Assembly (NCBI GenBank): GCA_013288105.1
Contig: JABDCM010000009.1
Span: 1-33,945, forward strand
DNA length: 33,945 nucleotides
DNA from: Chlamydiota bacterium
GTDB taxonomy: Bacteria; Chlamydiota; Chlamydiia; Chlamydiales; JAAKFR01
Direction of reading: 5' to 3'
Shown here in pieces: positions 1-7,135 of the stretch (the stretch's first letter is position 1; every line of letters starts with the position of its first letter). The notes under the pieces are model-generated. The model saw only the letters and a program-made list of their open reading frames with translations, did no database searches and was not told the origin of the DNA. The position numbers and the translations under genes were made by a program.

Positions 1-265
1 CAAGTGTAATGACCATCTTCATAAAAGAGGTAAGAAGCATCACAAGAAAGGGAAGAAGAGCAAGAAAGATGAGGATGGTGGCTTGCGTTGTCAGATCAGG
101 ATAACCCGTTCCTACCTCTCCCTGAGGAACTTTTAATAAGGCGCTCGCCGGATCTGGCGGGGTTAACATCCTCTCTTGATAAGGCATATTTGACGCATCT
201 GCACAAAAAAGAGAGAGGGGATTTAAGAGAAGAGCAAAAGCCAGGAGGGGAGCTAAAAAGCGCAT
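1..265 (-). CDS. sctR: Type III secretion export-gate protein SctR, N-terminal part (cut by window edge)
   Basis: This is the 5' end of a gene that runs off the left edge of the window; 88 codons are visible. The start ATG lies 6 bases after the sctL stop, with a GGGGAG purine stretch upstream. Residues 1-22 form a hydrophobic signal-like segment ending near 'LFCADAS'. A strongly hydrophobic stretch begins near residue 63 and leads into 'LLTSFMKMVIT', a hallmark of the SctR/FliP (YscR, CdsR) family. In that family the protein is an inner-membrane subunit of the export gate. The gene order sctJ-K-L-R is the chlamydial one as I recall it. The extended N-terminus before the first family-wide helix resembles FliP-like members with a cleaved signal. 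The family and the frame are clear; only the missing C-terminus limits the call. Confidence 0.88.
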   Translation of the reverse strand, partial: MRFLAPLLAFALLLNPLSLFCADASNMPYQERMLTPPDPASALLKVPQGEVGTGYPDLTTQATILIFLALLPFLVMLLTSFMKMVITL

Positions 266-271
266 GACCCT

Positions 272-910
272 TTAAATCTCCCCATTTTGAGTTTGGAAAA
301 AAGAGAGAAAAGCCGCTTCTAAAGCATGCAATTGACTATCTAATTGCGCATTTGTAATGCCTGTCTCTGTTTCAATGATGCATCCTCCGGGTTCCACATC
401 TGCGCGCGCAGAAATCGTCAGTGTTTCCAGATGCTCAAAGAGATTTTTGAGCTGAGGGCGTGCCTCTTCAACATATTCAAGATCATTTTGATTCACCCAA
501 ATGGTGACTCTGCGTCTTTGTGAAACTGTTTTCAACGTGGTAGCTACGATGTTTGCAATGGTGTCGGGTTTAGTTTCGAGCTCTTTGCCAATCATTTTTT
601 TTACAGCTGCAATGGCAAGAGGAATGAGGACCTGTTCCATCTCTTTCCGCACCTTTCGTATCTCATTTTCTAAGTGCATGAGCTGCTCGTTCCACTTTAT
701 AAGCCCTGCATGGAACCCCTCGTTTTGTCCATGCTCTTTCAGCTCTTCACATTCAGAGGCGATCTGAATTTTATACGCAACCACCTCTTCTTGAGTTTTT
801 TTTAAAAGATCTGAGGCTTGTAATAAGAGAGAAAAATCTGACGCGCAGATGAGCTTGGAATCAGAGTTAAGATGGACTTCCTCTTTATTAATTAATGTAA
901 ACAGATTCAT
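272..910 (-). CDS. sctL: Type III secretion ATPase regulator/stator SctL (CdsL)
   Basis: The protein has 212 residues and belongs to the SctL/FliH/YscL family. In this family it forms the peripheral spokes that hold the SctN ATPase under the injectisome and regulate it. Residues ~30-95 are charged, coiled-coil-like helix. The C-terminal region contains 'EPGGCIIETETGITNAQLDS', the conserved FliH/SctL motif, and 'LAIAAVKKMIGKELE' matches the chlamydial CdsL pattern I remember. The start ATG overlaps the stop of the upstream sctK-like gene by 4 bases (ATGA), indicating translational coupling, and sctR follows after 6 bases. It is shorter at the C-terminus than Chlamydia CdsL as I recall it, lacking the Ser-rich tail. 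The assignment is firm from motif and context. Confidence 0.92.
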   Translation of the reverse strand: MNLFTLINKEEVHLNSDSKLICASDFSLLLQASDLLKKTQEEVVAYKIQIASECEELKEHGQNEGFHAGLIKWNEQLMHLENEIRKVRKEMEQVLIPLAIAAVKKMIGKELETKPDTIANIVATTLKTVSQRRRVTIWVNQNDLEYVEEARPQLKNLFEHLETLTISARADVEPGGCIIETETGITNAQLDSQLHALEAAFLSFFQTQNGEI

Positions 911-1674
911 GATTTATACCGTTTTGCGATGTCTATGACTTGACTTTTGAAATAAGGGATAAGTATAGGATCCAGTTTTTGACTATAGCTCTTTTCGATG
1001 ATTTTAGCTCTGCCAGTATCTAGGCGATGTAAAAGATGCCATTGAAAGCTGGGATCCTCTTTTAAAGTAGCTTTAGCCAGTCGAGCAAGGCCTCTCTGGT
1101 GAATCAGACGACGCAGGGTCTCTTTTTCCCCGTTCCATTGAGGGAGGTGCAGTTTAGGTGGGATCCATTTGATCGGCTGTTTAGTGACATACAAAAGAAA
1201 TTGATATTCATCTTCTTTCAAAGCAGACTCTATTTTTTTTAAAAGGCTTTGATCGATGATCTGTTTATATTCAGCTGCCAAGTCATAAATTCCTAACAGA
1301 TCTGTGAGATGAGTTAATTCATTAGGTTTTATTTTGAGCAGGAGATGTAGTTCTGATGAGGGGAGAAAAGGGAGAGGAAGAACCCCTGGTTTTTGAATTT
1401 CTTTGAGAAGAGAATGAAAGACGAAATTATTTATAAAAGAGGAATTTTTTGTAGAAGAGAGTTTGAACATTTTATTCAATTCTTTCTGTTGAGTGGGGGG
1501 AAGAGAGGAGATGAATAAAGATTGAATAGAGGCGGGCTGATGCTGCAAAGGTTGATAGTACCAAGAATAGTGGATATGCTCGTATGGATTAGAGGAGAGC
1601 AGGAGACGAAAAGGGCGCAGGTTCTCTTTTTTATGGGGGGAAAGAGAGGCTAAAAAAGCTTTTGTTTGTGTCAC
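907..1674 (-). CDS. SctK-like sorting-platform protein of the type III secretion cluster
   Basis: The protein has 255 residues, is cytoplasmic by composition, and shows no signal peptide or membrane helix. It lies exactly between sctJ (1-base gap) and sctL (4-base overlap). That is the slot occupied in Chlamydia by the poorly conserved hypothetical protein (CT560 in my recollection) proposed as the SctK equivalent. SctK-type proteins link the SctQ pods to the SctJ/SctD ring in the sorting platform. The sequence has no catalytic motif. It is rich in Leu, Lys and Pro, and the middle and C-terminus ('LHRLDTGRAKIIEKSYSQKL') look helical. The functional name rests mainly on position and size, because SctK families diverge strongly. 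A different accessory role cannot be excluded. Confidence 0.7.
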   Translation of the reverse strand: MTQTKAFLASLSPHKKENLRPFRLLLSSNPYEHIHYSWYYQPLQHQPASIQSLFISSLPPTQQKELNKMFKLSSTKNSSFINNFVFHSLLKEIQKPGVLPLPFLPSSELHLLLKIKPNELTHLTDLLGIYDLAAEYKQIIDQSLLKKIESALKEDEYQFLLYVTKQPIKWIPPKLHLPQWNGEKETLRRLIHQRGLARLAKATLKEDPSFQWHLLHRLDTGRAKIIEKSYSQKLDPILIPYFKSQVIDIAKRYKS

Positions 1675-1675
1675 C

Positions 1676-2554
1676 CTAAACCTCTTCCGTTACCTCTGGT
1701 TCAGCCTTTTGTATGGGAATTTCCGTATAGGGTTCAGGATGGAGAAGAGAGCGGTATCCGTAATGGTTAATGAGGGGATAGAACTTCCATATGAGCCATG
1801 CAAGGGCTGAAAAGAGAATAAAGATGAGGACTAAAAAGGCGTAGAACACCAGGCGGAAATGGCTTAAAGAGTCTCGAGCGAGGATGATTCCCCAGACAGA
1901 GGTGTATCCCTTTCCCTCTTCGAATTGATTGGGCAGATCGGATCGAATATCTGTTAAGAGAGAACGGTCTGCGACAACGGACACGTTATCTATGGTGAGA
2001 CCGGGCAGAGCGCTTGCGACTAGCCGCTTAATTTTTGTGATAATCAAGCTGTTAGGATTATCCATAATACCGCGATGTTTGACGTAGACGGAGGCGGTGA
2101 AGGGGGCAGTCGACTCATTTTCTGTAGGAAAGGTGATTTGGACGTTTGCATCAATGATACCATCCATTTTTCGAATAGTGGTTGCAAGTTGAGCAGAAAG
2201 TCCCTCTTGATAGCGGATACGATCTTGCATATCTGAAGGGACGAGTCCTTGAGAGCCAAACAGCTCTAAGAGAGAGGAGCCTTTAATTCTAGGAAGGCCT
2301 GCTTGATTGAGGACACCTAGAGCTTCCGTCACTTGACTTGAGGGAACGGAGATATTCCACAAGAGTTCAGCACCGGCTGCGCCTCCTATAGCTGCGGCTG
2401 GGGCGGGAGTTTTGACGGCATCGATGCTTCTATTTTGGAGAAGGACGACTATTTCATTAGCATCTCTGCCGGGCACGTTACTGACGATATTGGTCTGGGT
2501 TTGGCAGCAGGTTAAAAAAACAAGTGCAAGTAGAATGAGAATGCTACGATACAT
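1676..2554 (-). CDS. sctJ: Type III secretion inner-membrane ring lipoprotein SctJ (CdsJ)
   Basis: SctJ (YscJ/PrgK/FliF family) forms the inner MS-ring-like base of the injectisome. I place the start at the ATG at 2554 rather than the in-frame ATG at 2587. The later one has AGGA five bases upstream and begins directly with a lipoprotein signal ('MYRSILILLALVFLTCCQ', a lipobox-like LTCC), whereas the longer form would put 11 charged residues in front. This gives 292 residues. Family landmarks follow in order: 'PGRDANEIVVLLQ', 'ILNQAGLPRIKGSSLLELFG', 'IRYQEGLSAQLATTIRKMDG', 'ASVYVKHRG', 'IKRLVASALPGL', and a single C-terminal membrane helix (about residues 234-258) followed by a short cytoplasmic tail. 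The tail is much shorter than the Glu/Lys-rich one of C. trachomatis as I recall it. It heads the sctJ-K-L-R transcription unit. Confidence 0.94.
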   Translation of the reverse strand: MYRSILILLALVFLTCCQTQTNIVSNVPGRDANEIVVLLQNRSIDAVKTPAPAAAIGGAAGAELLWNISVPSSQVTEALGVLNQAGLPRIKGSSLLELFGSQGLVPSDMQDRIRYQEGLSAQLATTIRKMDGIIDANVQITFPTENESTAPFTASVYVKHRGIMDNPNSLIITKIKRLVASALPGLTIDNVSVVADRSLLTDIRSDLPNQFEEGKGYTSVWGIILARDSLSHFRLVFYAFLVLIFILFSALAWLIWKFYPLINHYGYRSLLHPEPYTEIPIQKAEPEVTEEV

Positions 2555-2734
2555 AGGAATCCTAATGGGTCTTTCTCTTAACGACAACGTATAGCATAGA
2601 GAGCGCTTTAATGAGAAGGAGTCAATTTTAACAGAGGCTCAGGGAGCAGCCCCCTCTTGAACAATTGAGGCTCTAAAACGTGTTCATAAGATCGTAGAAA
2701 GCAAGGATAGCCACATTATCCATTAATAAAAAAC

Positions 2735-3565
2735 TTATTCCTCAGAGGAAAGGCTGCACTCTAAGTAACTACGAAGAAGTGAATTCTGAAAAACAGCGGG
2801 ATCCTGAAGCTCCTTTTTAGAAATCGATATCACATCAACATCATTCGAAAAAATCGTTAAAGCATAAGCCGCATGGATATGGTCATTCGTCAACGGTCTG
2901 CCCTGAAGGACCTTCAAAAGAAACTGTTTCGCAGGTTCGCCTATCCCATATAACGCCTCCAAGATCACCCTCTCATCAAAGACAATCTCTTTACCAAGTG
3001 TCTCAAAAAGAGGAATCACCCCTCGCGGATCTCCGATTTTTCCTACACAAATAATAGCAAGATAGGGAGCATAACCATATCCCGGAAAAAAGGGATCGTA
3101 ACTCTCTTCAGATTGAATAATCGCAAGGAGTTCAGGCACAATACGCGCCCCCTGTGAAATCACTGCTTCGATCTCATTATCTGGCTCCTCCTCCTCAGAA
3201 AGAATCAGATCCGCAATCAGACGAGGAATGATGCTTTTCGTTTCAAAAGAATCATAAACATCTTTGAGGCTCTCATATGCTTTGCGTGCTTTAGCAACCC
3301 TCTCCGCTTCTGGGCCTACAAGAATCAACGGAGCTAAATCTGTCCCCATCTCTTTTTCCACTTCCGCTAAATAGAGAATCCTATCCAATTCCAACTCAGG
3401 ATCGATGCCTATGTGGTTCTCATTTTCATAGTAGTTGATCATGACCTGAAAATCCCCACCAAAATGGGCATCCCGATGCATAAGAATCAGATGGTCGCTC
3501 TCCTCAGTAAGGCCGCACTCCTCCTCCTCCTCAAAAGGGTAGTGATATCCATTTGTTTCTGACAT
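2735..3565 (-). CDS. Acidic HEAT-repeat-like protein, function unknown
   Basis: I do not recognise a specific family. The 276-residue protein is very acidic ('FEEEEECGLTEESDHL' near the N-terminus), with no signal peptide or membrane segment. The second half, roughly residues 125-265, has a helical-repeat look: 'GARIVPELLAIIQ', 'APYLAIICVGKIGDPRGVIPLFETLG' and 'ILEALYGIGEPAKQFLLKVL'. These resemble HEAT/armadillo-type or PBS-lyase HEAT-like repeats used for protein contacts. The start ATG has AGGGG about 11 bases upstream, immediately beyond the reconstructed ancestral stop of lipA, so the two genes probably once lay in one tightly spaced operon. The hairpin element at 3590-3750 now separates them. 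A 147-base gap follows before sctJ. Confidence 0.75.
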   Translation of the reverse strand: MSETNGYHYPFEEEEECGLTEESDHLILMHRDAHFGGDFQVMINYYENENHIGIDPELELDRILYLAEVEKEMGTDLAPLILVGPEAERVAKARKAYESLKDVYDSFETKSIIPRLIADLILSEEEEPDNEIEAVISQGARIVPELLAIIQSEESYDPFFPGYGYAPYLAIICVGKIGDPRGVIPLFETLGKEIVFDERVILEALYGIGEPAKQFLLKVLQGRPLTNDHIHAAYALTIFSNDVDVISISKKELQDPAVFQNSLLRSYLECSLSSEE

Positions 3566-3589
3566 AACCGATTAACCCCTAATCTTTTC

Positions 3590-3750
3590 GCTCCCCTTAT
3601 GTTCTTTTTCTCTTCATGAGAGTGGCTGCGGCGACCAATTTGCTACCTATTGCTCCTCGATCAACTCACTTAGAGTTGGTCTTCGTCGCAATAGTTGCAT
3701 CTTGGTCACCTCGCTCACTCTCATGAAGAGAAAAAGAACGTAAGGGGAGC
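3590..3750. mobile_element. MITE-like 161-bp palindromic element with TTTTC duplication, inserted in the 3' end of lipA
   Basis: The terminal 35 bases, 3590-3624 and 3716-3750, are inverted repeats matching at 34 positions. The arms start GCTCCCCTTA and differ at one T/C. Complementarity continues imperfectly inward, for example GACCAA at 3633-3638 against TTGGTC, to a central CAACTC-ACTTA-GAGTTG hairpin (3662-3678), so almost the whole 161 bp can fold into one long hairpin. TTTTC occurs directly on both sides (3585-3589 and 3751-3755), consistent with a 5-bp target-site duplication. There is no room for a transposase, so this would be a non-autonomous element. It contains the last 27 codons of the present lipA, including its stop. 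A plain transcription terminator is less likely given the length and the flanking duplication. Confidence 0.7.
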
Positions 3751-4679
3751 TTTTCAAAAAGTGAGCCTGCATTATAACTGGAACGGACAAAAGGACCAGC
3801 ATAAATATGCTCAATCCCAATAGAATGACCAAAGGAGGCAAAAGCTTCAAATTGCGCAGGAGTAATAAAAGATTTTACAGTTAATTTATGGCGGTTTGGT
3901 TGTAAATAGTGGCCAATAGTGACAATTTGACACCCCACCTGTTTAAGATCTCGCAGAGTTTCATGAACCTCCTCCTCCGTTTCACCAAGACCTACCATGA
4001 GGCCTGATTTTACCCAGCTCTCTTGAGAGAGTTGAGAGGCTTGTTGAAGCAGAGAGAGAGTACGTTCATAAGTTGCCCGATGCCTCACACGAGGAGTCAG
4101 AGAACGGACTGTCTCGATATTATGATTAAAAATTTCAGGTTTTGCCTCCAGTACCATTTTTAAAGCATCCCCATTCCCATTAAAATCGGAGGTTAGGATT
4201 TCAATCGTAATCCCCTCATTGTTTTTTCTCACTTCAGAGATGATTTTTACAAGCTGTGAGGCCCCCCCGTCCGCAAGATCATCTCGAGCAACCATCGTAA
4301 TCACTACATGGCGTAATCCCAGACGGCGTACAGATTCAGAGATACGATGAGGCTCATCCTCTTCAAGTGCAGGGGGATTCTTTGAAAATCCAATATCACA
4401 AAATCCACAACTACGAGTGCATGTCTTCCCCATAGCTAAAAAAGTTGCCGTTTTTTTGGACCAACACTCCATTAAATTGGGACATTTTGCCTCCTCACAA
4501 ACAGTGGGAAGTCGTAGTGCAGATAAGACCTCTTGAGTTTTCCAAAGAGTATTATTGTTAGGTAGCCTACGATGCAAATAAGAGGGAAAACGTCCCGGTC
4601 CCACCGCCCTCTCTGGAGGGGAGGGCTCTCTATTTTCAGGAAGAATATTTAATTTTTTGCGCGTAGGTTTGACATCCAT
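3666..4679 (-). CDS. lipA: Lipoyl synthase LipA with an element-derived C-terminal tail
   Basis: LipA is a radical-SAM enzyme that inserts two sulfurs into protein-bound octanoyl groups to make lipoyl cofactors. The auxiliary-cluster cysteines 'CEEAKCPNLMEC' lie near residues 60-71, and the radical-SAM motif 'CTRSCGFC' near residues 87-94. The C-terminal 'RSSYNAG' (needed for the auxiliary cluster in the family) is at about 299-305. The protein has 337 residues, but residues 311-337 ('LPLRSFSLHESERGDQ...') are encoded inside the inverted-repeat element. Removing the element and one TTTTC copy gives an in-frame end 'LFEKIRG' and stop, 313 residues, close to the usual chlamydial size. Only 7 bases separate it from the lpdA stop upstream, so the two are co-transcribed. 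Confidence 0.94.
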   Translation of the reverse strand: MDVKPTRKKLNILPENREPSPPERAVGPGRFPSYLHRRLPNNNTLWKTQEVLSALRLPTVCEEAKCPNLMECWSKKTATFLAMGKTCTRSCGFCDIGFSKNPPALEEDEPHRISESVRRLGLRHVVITMVARDDLADGGASQLVKIISEVRKNNEGITIEILTSDFNGNGDALKMVLEAKPEIFNHNIETVRSLTPRVRHRATYERTLSLLQQASQLSQESWVKSGLMVGLGETEEEVHETLRDLKQVGCQIVTIGHYLQPNRHKLTVKSFITPAQFEAFASFGHSIGIEHIYAGPFVRSSYNAGSLFEKLPLRSFSLHESERGDQDATIATKTNSK

Positions 4680-4686
4680 CTGATTC

Positions 4687-6087
4687 TTAAGATTTTCGTT
4701 TTGGAGGGTAATGGAGAGGACGATCGAGAGTCAGAAAGGCCGCCTCTAACCACGCCTCAGGAGTCGAGGGGTGAGCATGAATTGTCTCAGTAATGCACTC
4801 AATGGTTAACTCATTTTGTATAGCAACTACCATTTCAGCAATCAACTGAGAAGCCCCATAACCCATCACTTGAGCCCCTAAAATCTGTCCTGTTTTTTTA
4901 TGAATAACAATTTGAGCAAACCCCTCTGTTTCAAAAGAGGCTTGAGATTTTCCTAATGCTTGAAAGGGATATTTTCCAATGACAGCATCTATCCCTTGAG
5001 AAAGGGCTGTTTCAAGAGTCATTCCCACACTTGCAATTTCGGGATAGGTAAATACAACAGAGGGAACTGCAAGATAAGACATTTTAGTTGCATGCCCTGC
5101 AATATGGTCTGCAGCCACTAAACCTTGGTGAGAGGCCACATGTGCTAAAATCCACTTCCCTGTGACATCCCCAATAGCATAAATATGGGGAATATTGGTT
5201 TGCATATAGTCATTGACTGGAATCGTCCCATTTTTCTCCACAATGACACCTGTGCTTTCCAAATGGATCTGATCTGTATTGAATTTTCTTCCAACCGAGA
5301 CCAGTGCGCAGTCAGCCTCAAAAGAACGTCCATCTGCAAGCCCTAAAACAACCTTATCTGATTGAGCAACAAGAGATTTTACAGAGGCTTGCGTCTCCAT
5401 TTTTAGACCCCTCTTTTTAAAAGAGGCGGCTAAAGCCTCCCCCATCTGCTTCCCTTCTGTAGAGAGGATGTGAGGGAGCATTTCGATGATGGTCACATCA
5501 ACACCCAAGGTGTGATAAAGGGAGGCAAATTCGCAGCCGATCACCCCTCCTCCTACAATTAACATCTTTTTAGGAAGCTCTTTCAGTTGAAGAAGAGAGG
5601 TGGAATCTAGAATTCTCTGGTGATCGATGGTGATATTGGGCAACGCTCGAGGTTCTGATCCTGTGGCAATGATGATGGATTTTCCCTCAATGATCTGTTC
5701 ATCTTTCCCTAGGATTTTTATTTCTGTGGGGGACAAAAATTTACCATATCCTTGAAGATAGGTGATCTGATTGGCTGCAATCAACCCCTCAAGTCCCCTT
5801 TTCATTTTTTGTACAACTTCCTCTTTTCGTTGAGCCATCTCCCCGTAGTTGAAGGAGAAAGATCCTATTTTGATCCCCCAACTGGATGCCTGCTGCACTT
5901 TTCTCACAACATCTGCATGCGCAATGAGTGTTTTGGAGGGAATGCATCCTCGATTGAGACATGTTCCCCCTAGAGCTATATTTTCGATGAGAGCTGTTTT
6001 GAAACCCAATTGAGCCATTCGAATAGCTGCAACATAGCCTCCTGGTCCCCCACCTATAATGATACAATCGAAAGATTTTTTTTCCAT
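4687..6087 (-). CDS. lpdA: Dihydrolipoamide dehydrogenase (E3)
   Basis: This 466-residue flavoprotein reoxidises dihydrolipoamide in the pyruvate, 2-oxoglutarate and glycine-cleavage complexes, using FAD and NAD+. An N-terminal FAD-binding 'IIGGGPGGYVAAIRMAQLG' is followed by the redox-active disulfide motif 'GGTCLNRGCIPSKTL' (Cys ~43 and 48). A second dinucleotide fold, 'LIVGGGVIGCEFASLYHTLG', lies near residue 177. The FAD motif 'YAIGDVTG' is at about 303, and the C-terminal catalytic 'HAHPSTPEAW' (His and Glu base pair) is at about 441. Length and motif order are normal. It is followed at 7 bases by lipA, an obvious functional partner. The start ATG is divergent from the zinc-ribbon gene; the intervening 29 bases must hold overlapping signals for both. 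Confidence 0.95.
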   Translation of the reverse strand: MEKKSFDCIIIGGGPGGYVAAIRMAQLGFKTALIENIALGGTCLNRGCIPSKTLIAHADVVRKVQQASSWGIKIGSFSFNYGEMAQRKEEVVQKMKRGLEGLIAANQITYLQGYGKFLSPTEIKILGKDEQIIEGKSIIIATGSEPRALPNITIDHQRILDSTSLLQLKELPKKMLIVGGGVIGCEFASLYHTLGVDVTIIEMLPHILSTEGKQMGEALAASFKKRGLKMETQASVKSLVAQSDKVVLGLADGRSFEADCALVSVGRKFNTDQIHLESTGVIVEKNGTIPVNDYMQTNIPHIYAIGDVTGKWILAHVASHQGLVAADHIAGHATKMSYLAVPSVVFTYPEIASVGMTLETALSQGIDAVIGKYPFQALGKSQASFETEGFAQIVIHKKTGQILGAQVMGYGASQLIAEMVVAIQNELTIECITETIHAHPSTPEAWLEAAFLTLDRPLHYPPKRKS

Positions 6088-6116
6088 GATTGCAAATATA
6101 ACTCGGGAGTTTTTCC

Positions 6117-6584
6117 TTGTCTATACACACTTTACTATGTAGAATGAGAAATATGACTAAGAAGAATGAAAAAAGATTGTGCTGGAATTGTGATGGGAGT
6201 GTTTCTCACCATCTAACTCTTTGTCCCTATTGTGGAGTTGATCTCACACAAAAACCAGATAATGGATCCCCCTTTAAGAGTTTTGTCTCGGCGAAATCGC
6301 CTTTTGAAATGGCTGTCAGTGAGGAGGAGTGGAAAAAAGCGTTAGAAGAGGAGAAAGAGGTTCCCCCTAAAGAAAAGCAAGAGGAGAGTCAGAAAGAGAC
6401 GAAGCAGGAGATGACAGCGCTTCTTCTTTTATTACCAGGCATTGTATTTTTGCTTTTTGGCTTGGCTCTGATTTTATTCTCTCATGATGGGGTCATCTCG
6501 CTCCGTTGGAATCAGAATGTGGCCTATTTTTACCTCATCGGGGCCCTTCCACTTCTTTATCTCGGATGGAGAACTTTTAGATAA
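6117..6584 (+). CDS. Zinc-ribbon membrane protein of unknown function
   Basis: A small protein of up to 155 residues. A zinc-ribbon 'CWNCDGSVSHHLTLCPYCG' (C-x2-C ... C-x2-C, residues ~22-40) is followed by a highly charged Glu/Lys linker (~65-100). Two hydrophobic segments follow (~102-122 and ~134-151), predicting a cytoplasmic zinc ribbon on a two-helix membrane hairpin. Start choice: the TTG at 6117 has GGGAG at 6105-6109 with ideal spacing, whereas ATGs at 6144 and 6153 lack a good ribosome site; the ATG starts remain possible. Position next to lpdA matches a small conserved hypothetical gene in Chlamydia (CT556 in my recollection). Ends at a clear terminator. Confidence 0.75.
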   Translation: MSIHTLLCRMRNMTKKNEKRLCWNCDGSVSHHLTLCPYCGVDLTQKPDNGSPFKSFVSAKSPFEMAVSEEEWKKALEEEKEVPPKEKQEESQKETKQEMTALLLLLPGIVFLLFGLALILFSHDGVISLRWNQNVAYFYLIGALPLLYLGWRTFR

Positions 6585-6613
6585 AAAAAGACCTCCTTTT
6601 AGGAGGTCTTTTT
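6585..6613. terminator. Rho-independent terminator, bidirectional
   Basis: A GACCTCCT stem (6590-6597) pairs with AGGAGGTC (6601-6608) across a 3-base loop. It is flanked by an A-run on the left and a T-run on the right that extend the pairing. It lies immediately after the zinc-ribbon gene stop and before the stop of the convergent small secreted protein gene, so it can end transcription from both sides. Confidence 0.9.
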
Positions 6614-6624
6614 AGAAAGAAACC

Positions 6625-6849
6625 TTAGACTTCACACACATGTCTTGTGTCAATAGGCTCATTACCCCATTTAGGTTTTGCGCATTCTATTTGATCAAGC
6701 TCTAAATTTTCTTCTGGGAGATCTATTTCGATTAAGGATCCAGTGGGGTTATCATCGCCACAGCAACCACAATTTTGTCCCACTTCATCAGATGCAGTAA
6801 GAGCGATTGCTCCACAGACGAGTGCAAGTATCATTAAGCGTTTCATCAT
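6625..6849 (-). CDS. Small Cys-containing secreted protein, function unknown
   Basis: The 74-residue product begins with a typical Sec signal peptide ('MKRLMILALVCGAIALTAS'), with cleavage likely just before 'DEVGQ'. The mature part of about 54 residues is acidic and contains five cysteines, in 'NCGCCGDD', 'IECAKP' and 'RHVCEV'. It carries no retention signal, so a periplasmic or outer-envelope location is expected. Disulfide-linked small proteins are a known theme of the chlamydial outer envelope (OmcA/OmcB), but I see no direct similarity to OmcA. Two adjacent ATGs exist at 6849 and 6846; AGGAG upstream is spaced better (6 bases) for the second. The 168-bp palindromic element starts only 16 bases upstream of the start, so the promoter lies in or beyond it. 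Confidence 0.72.
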   Translation of the reverse strand: MMKRLMILALVCGAIALTASDEVGQNCGCCGDDNPTGSLIEIDLPEENLELDQIECAKPKWGNEPIDTRHVCEV

Positions 6850-6865
6850 AAACTCCTTTTAAATT

Positions 6866-7033
6866 ACGCCAGTTTAATTTAAAGAACGGCTGAATCTGCT
6901 GTAAGTCATTGAGCATCTCACGCGATCCAATTCTCGCAAAGCCCATGGAGGGGATTTGCTTCGAATTGGATCTCGTAATCTGCTCAAATGCCTTTTCAGC
7001 ATCTTCTAGCCATTCCTTAAATTAAACTGGCGT
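6866..7033. mobile_element. MITE-like ~168-bp palindromic element with TAAATT duplication
   Basis: Terminal inverted repeats 6866-6891 and 7008-7033 match at 24 of 26 positions, with outer part ACGCCAGTTTAATTTAA identical. Complementarity continues inward with small gaps, including GATCCAATTC at 6924-6933 against GAATTGGATC at 6963-6972, and reaches a central GCAAA...TTTGC segment (6936-6959). The whole element can form one long imperfect hairpin. TAAATT (or TTAAATT, one base ambiguous) is repeated directly at 6860-6865 and 7034-7039, as expected for a target-site duplication. It has no coding capacity. Its ends differ from those of the 3590-3750 element, so it represents a second family. It fills most of the gap between two minus-strand genes. 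Confidence 0.68.
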
Positions 7034-7135
7034 TAAATTCCAGATTCGTGATTTTCCTACTTAAGAAAATGTTCACGAAGTCTCCATGGAAAATTTATAT
7101 CTCCTAAAAAATTTAAATGAAAGAAAAAATAATTT

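Noticed and set aside
2637-2715. Possible terminator or promoter in the gap between the HEAT-like gene and sctJ (GGATA/TATCC stem; TTGACT-like box on the minus strand)
   Set aside because: The stem is only 5 bp with no T-run, and the -35-like box has no -10 at an acceptable distance, so I cannot support either.
3590-3750. The lipA hairpin read as a simple rho-independent terminator
   Set aside because: It lacks the short loop and T-run, is far too long, contains lipA codons, and has flanking direct repeats, so a mobile palindrome explains it better.
3647-3850. A 67-codon frame with a hydrophobic start over the lipA 3' end
   Set aside because: It is an alternative frame of lipA and its hairpin element, without a ribosome site, and its apparent signal peptide comes from AT-rich antisense-like sequence.
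5789-6130. A 113-codon minus-strand open frame within the lpdA 5' region
   Set aside because: It lies wholly over lpdA in another frame, its composition (Cys, Arg and Tyr rich, no family likeness) is that of a shadow, and lpdA is unambiguous.
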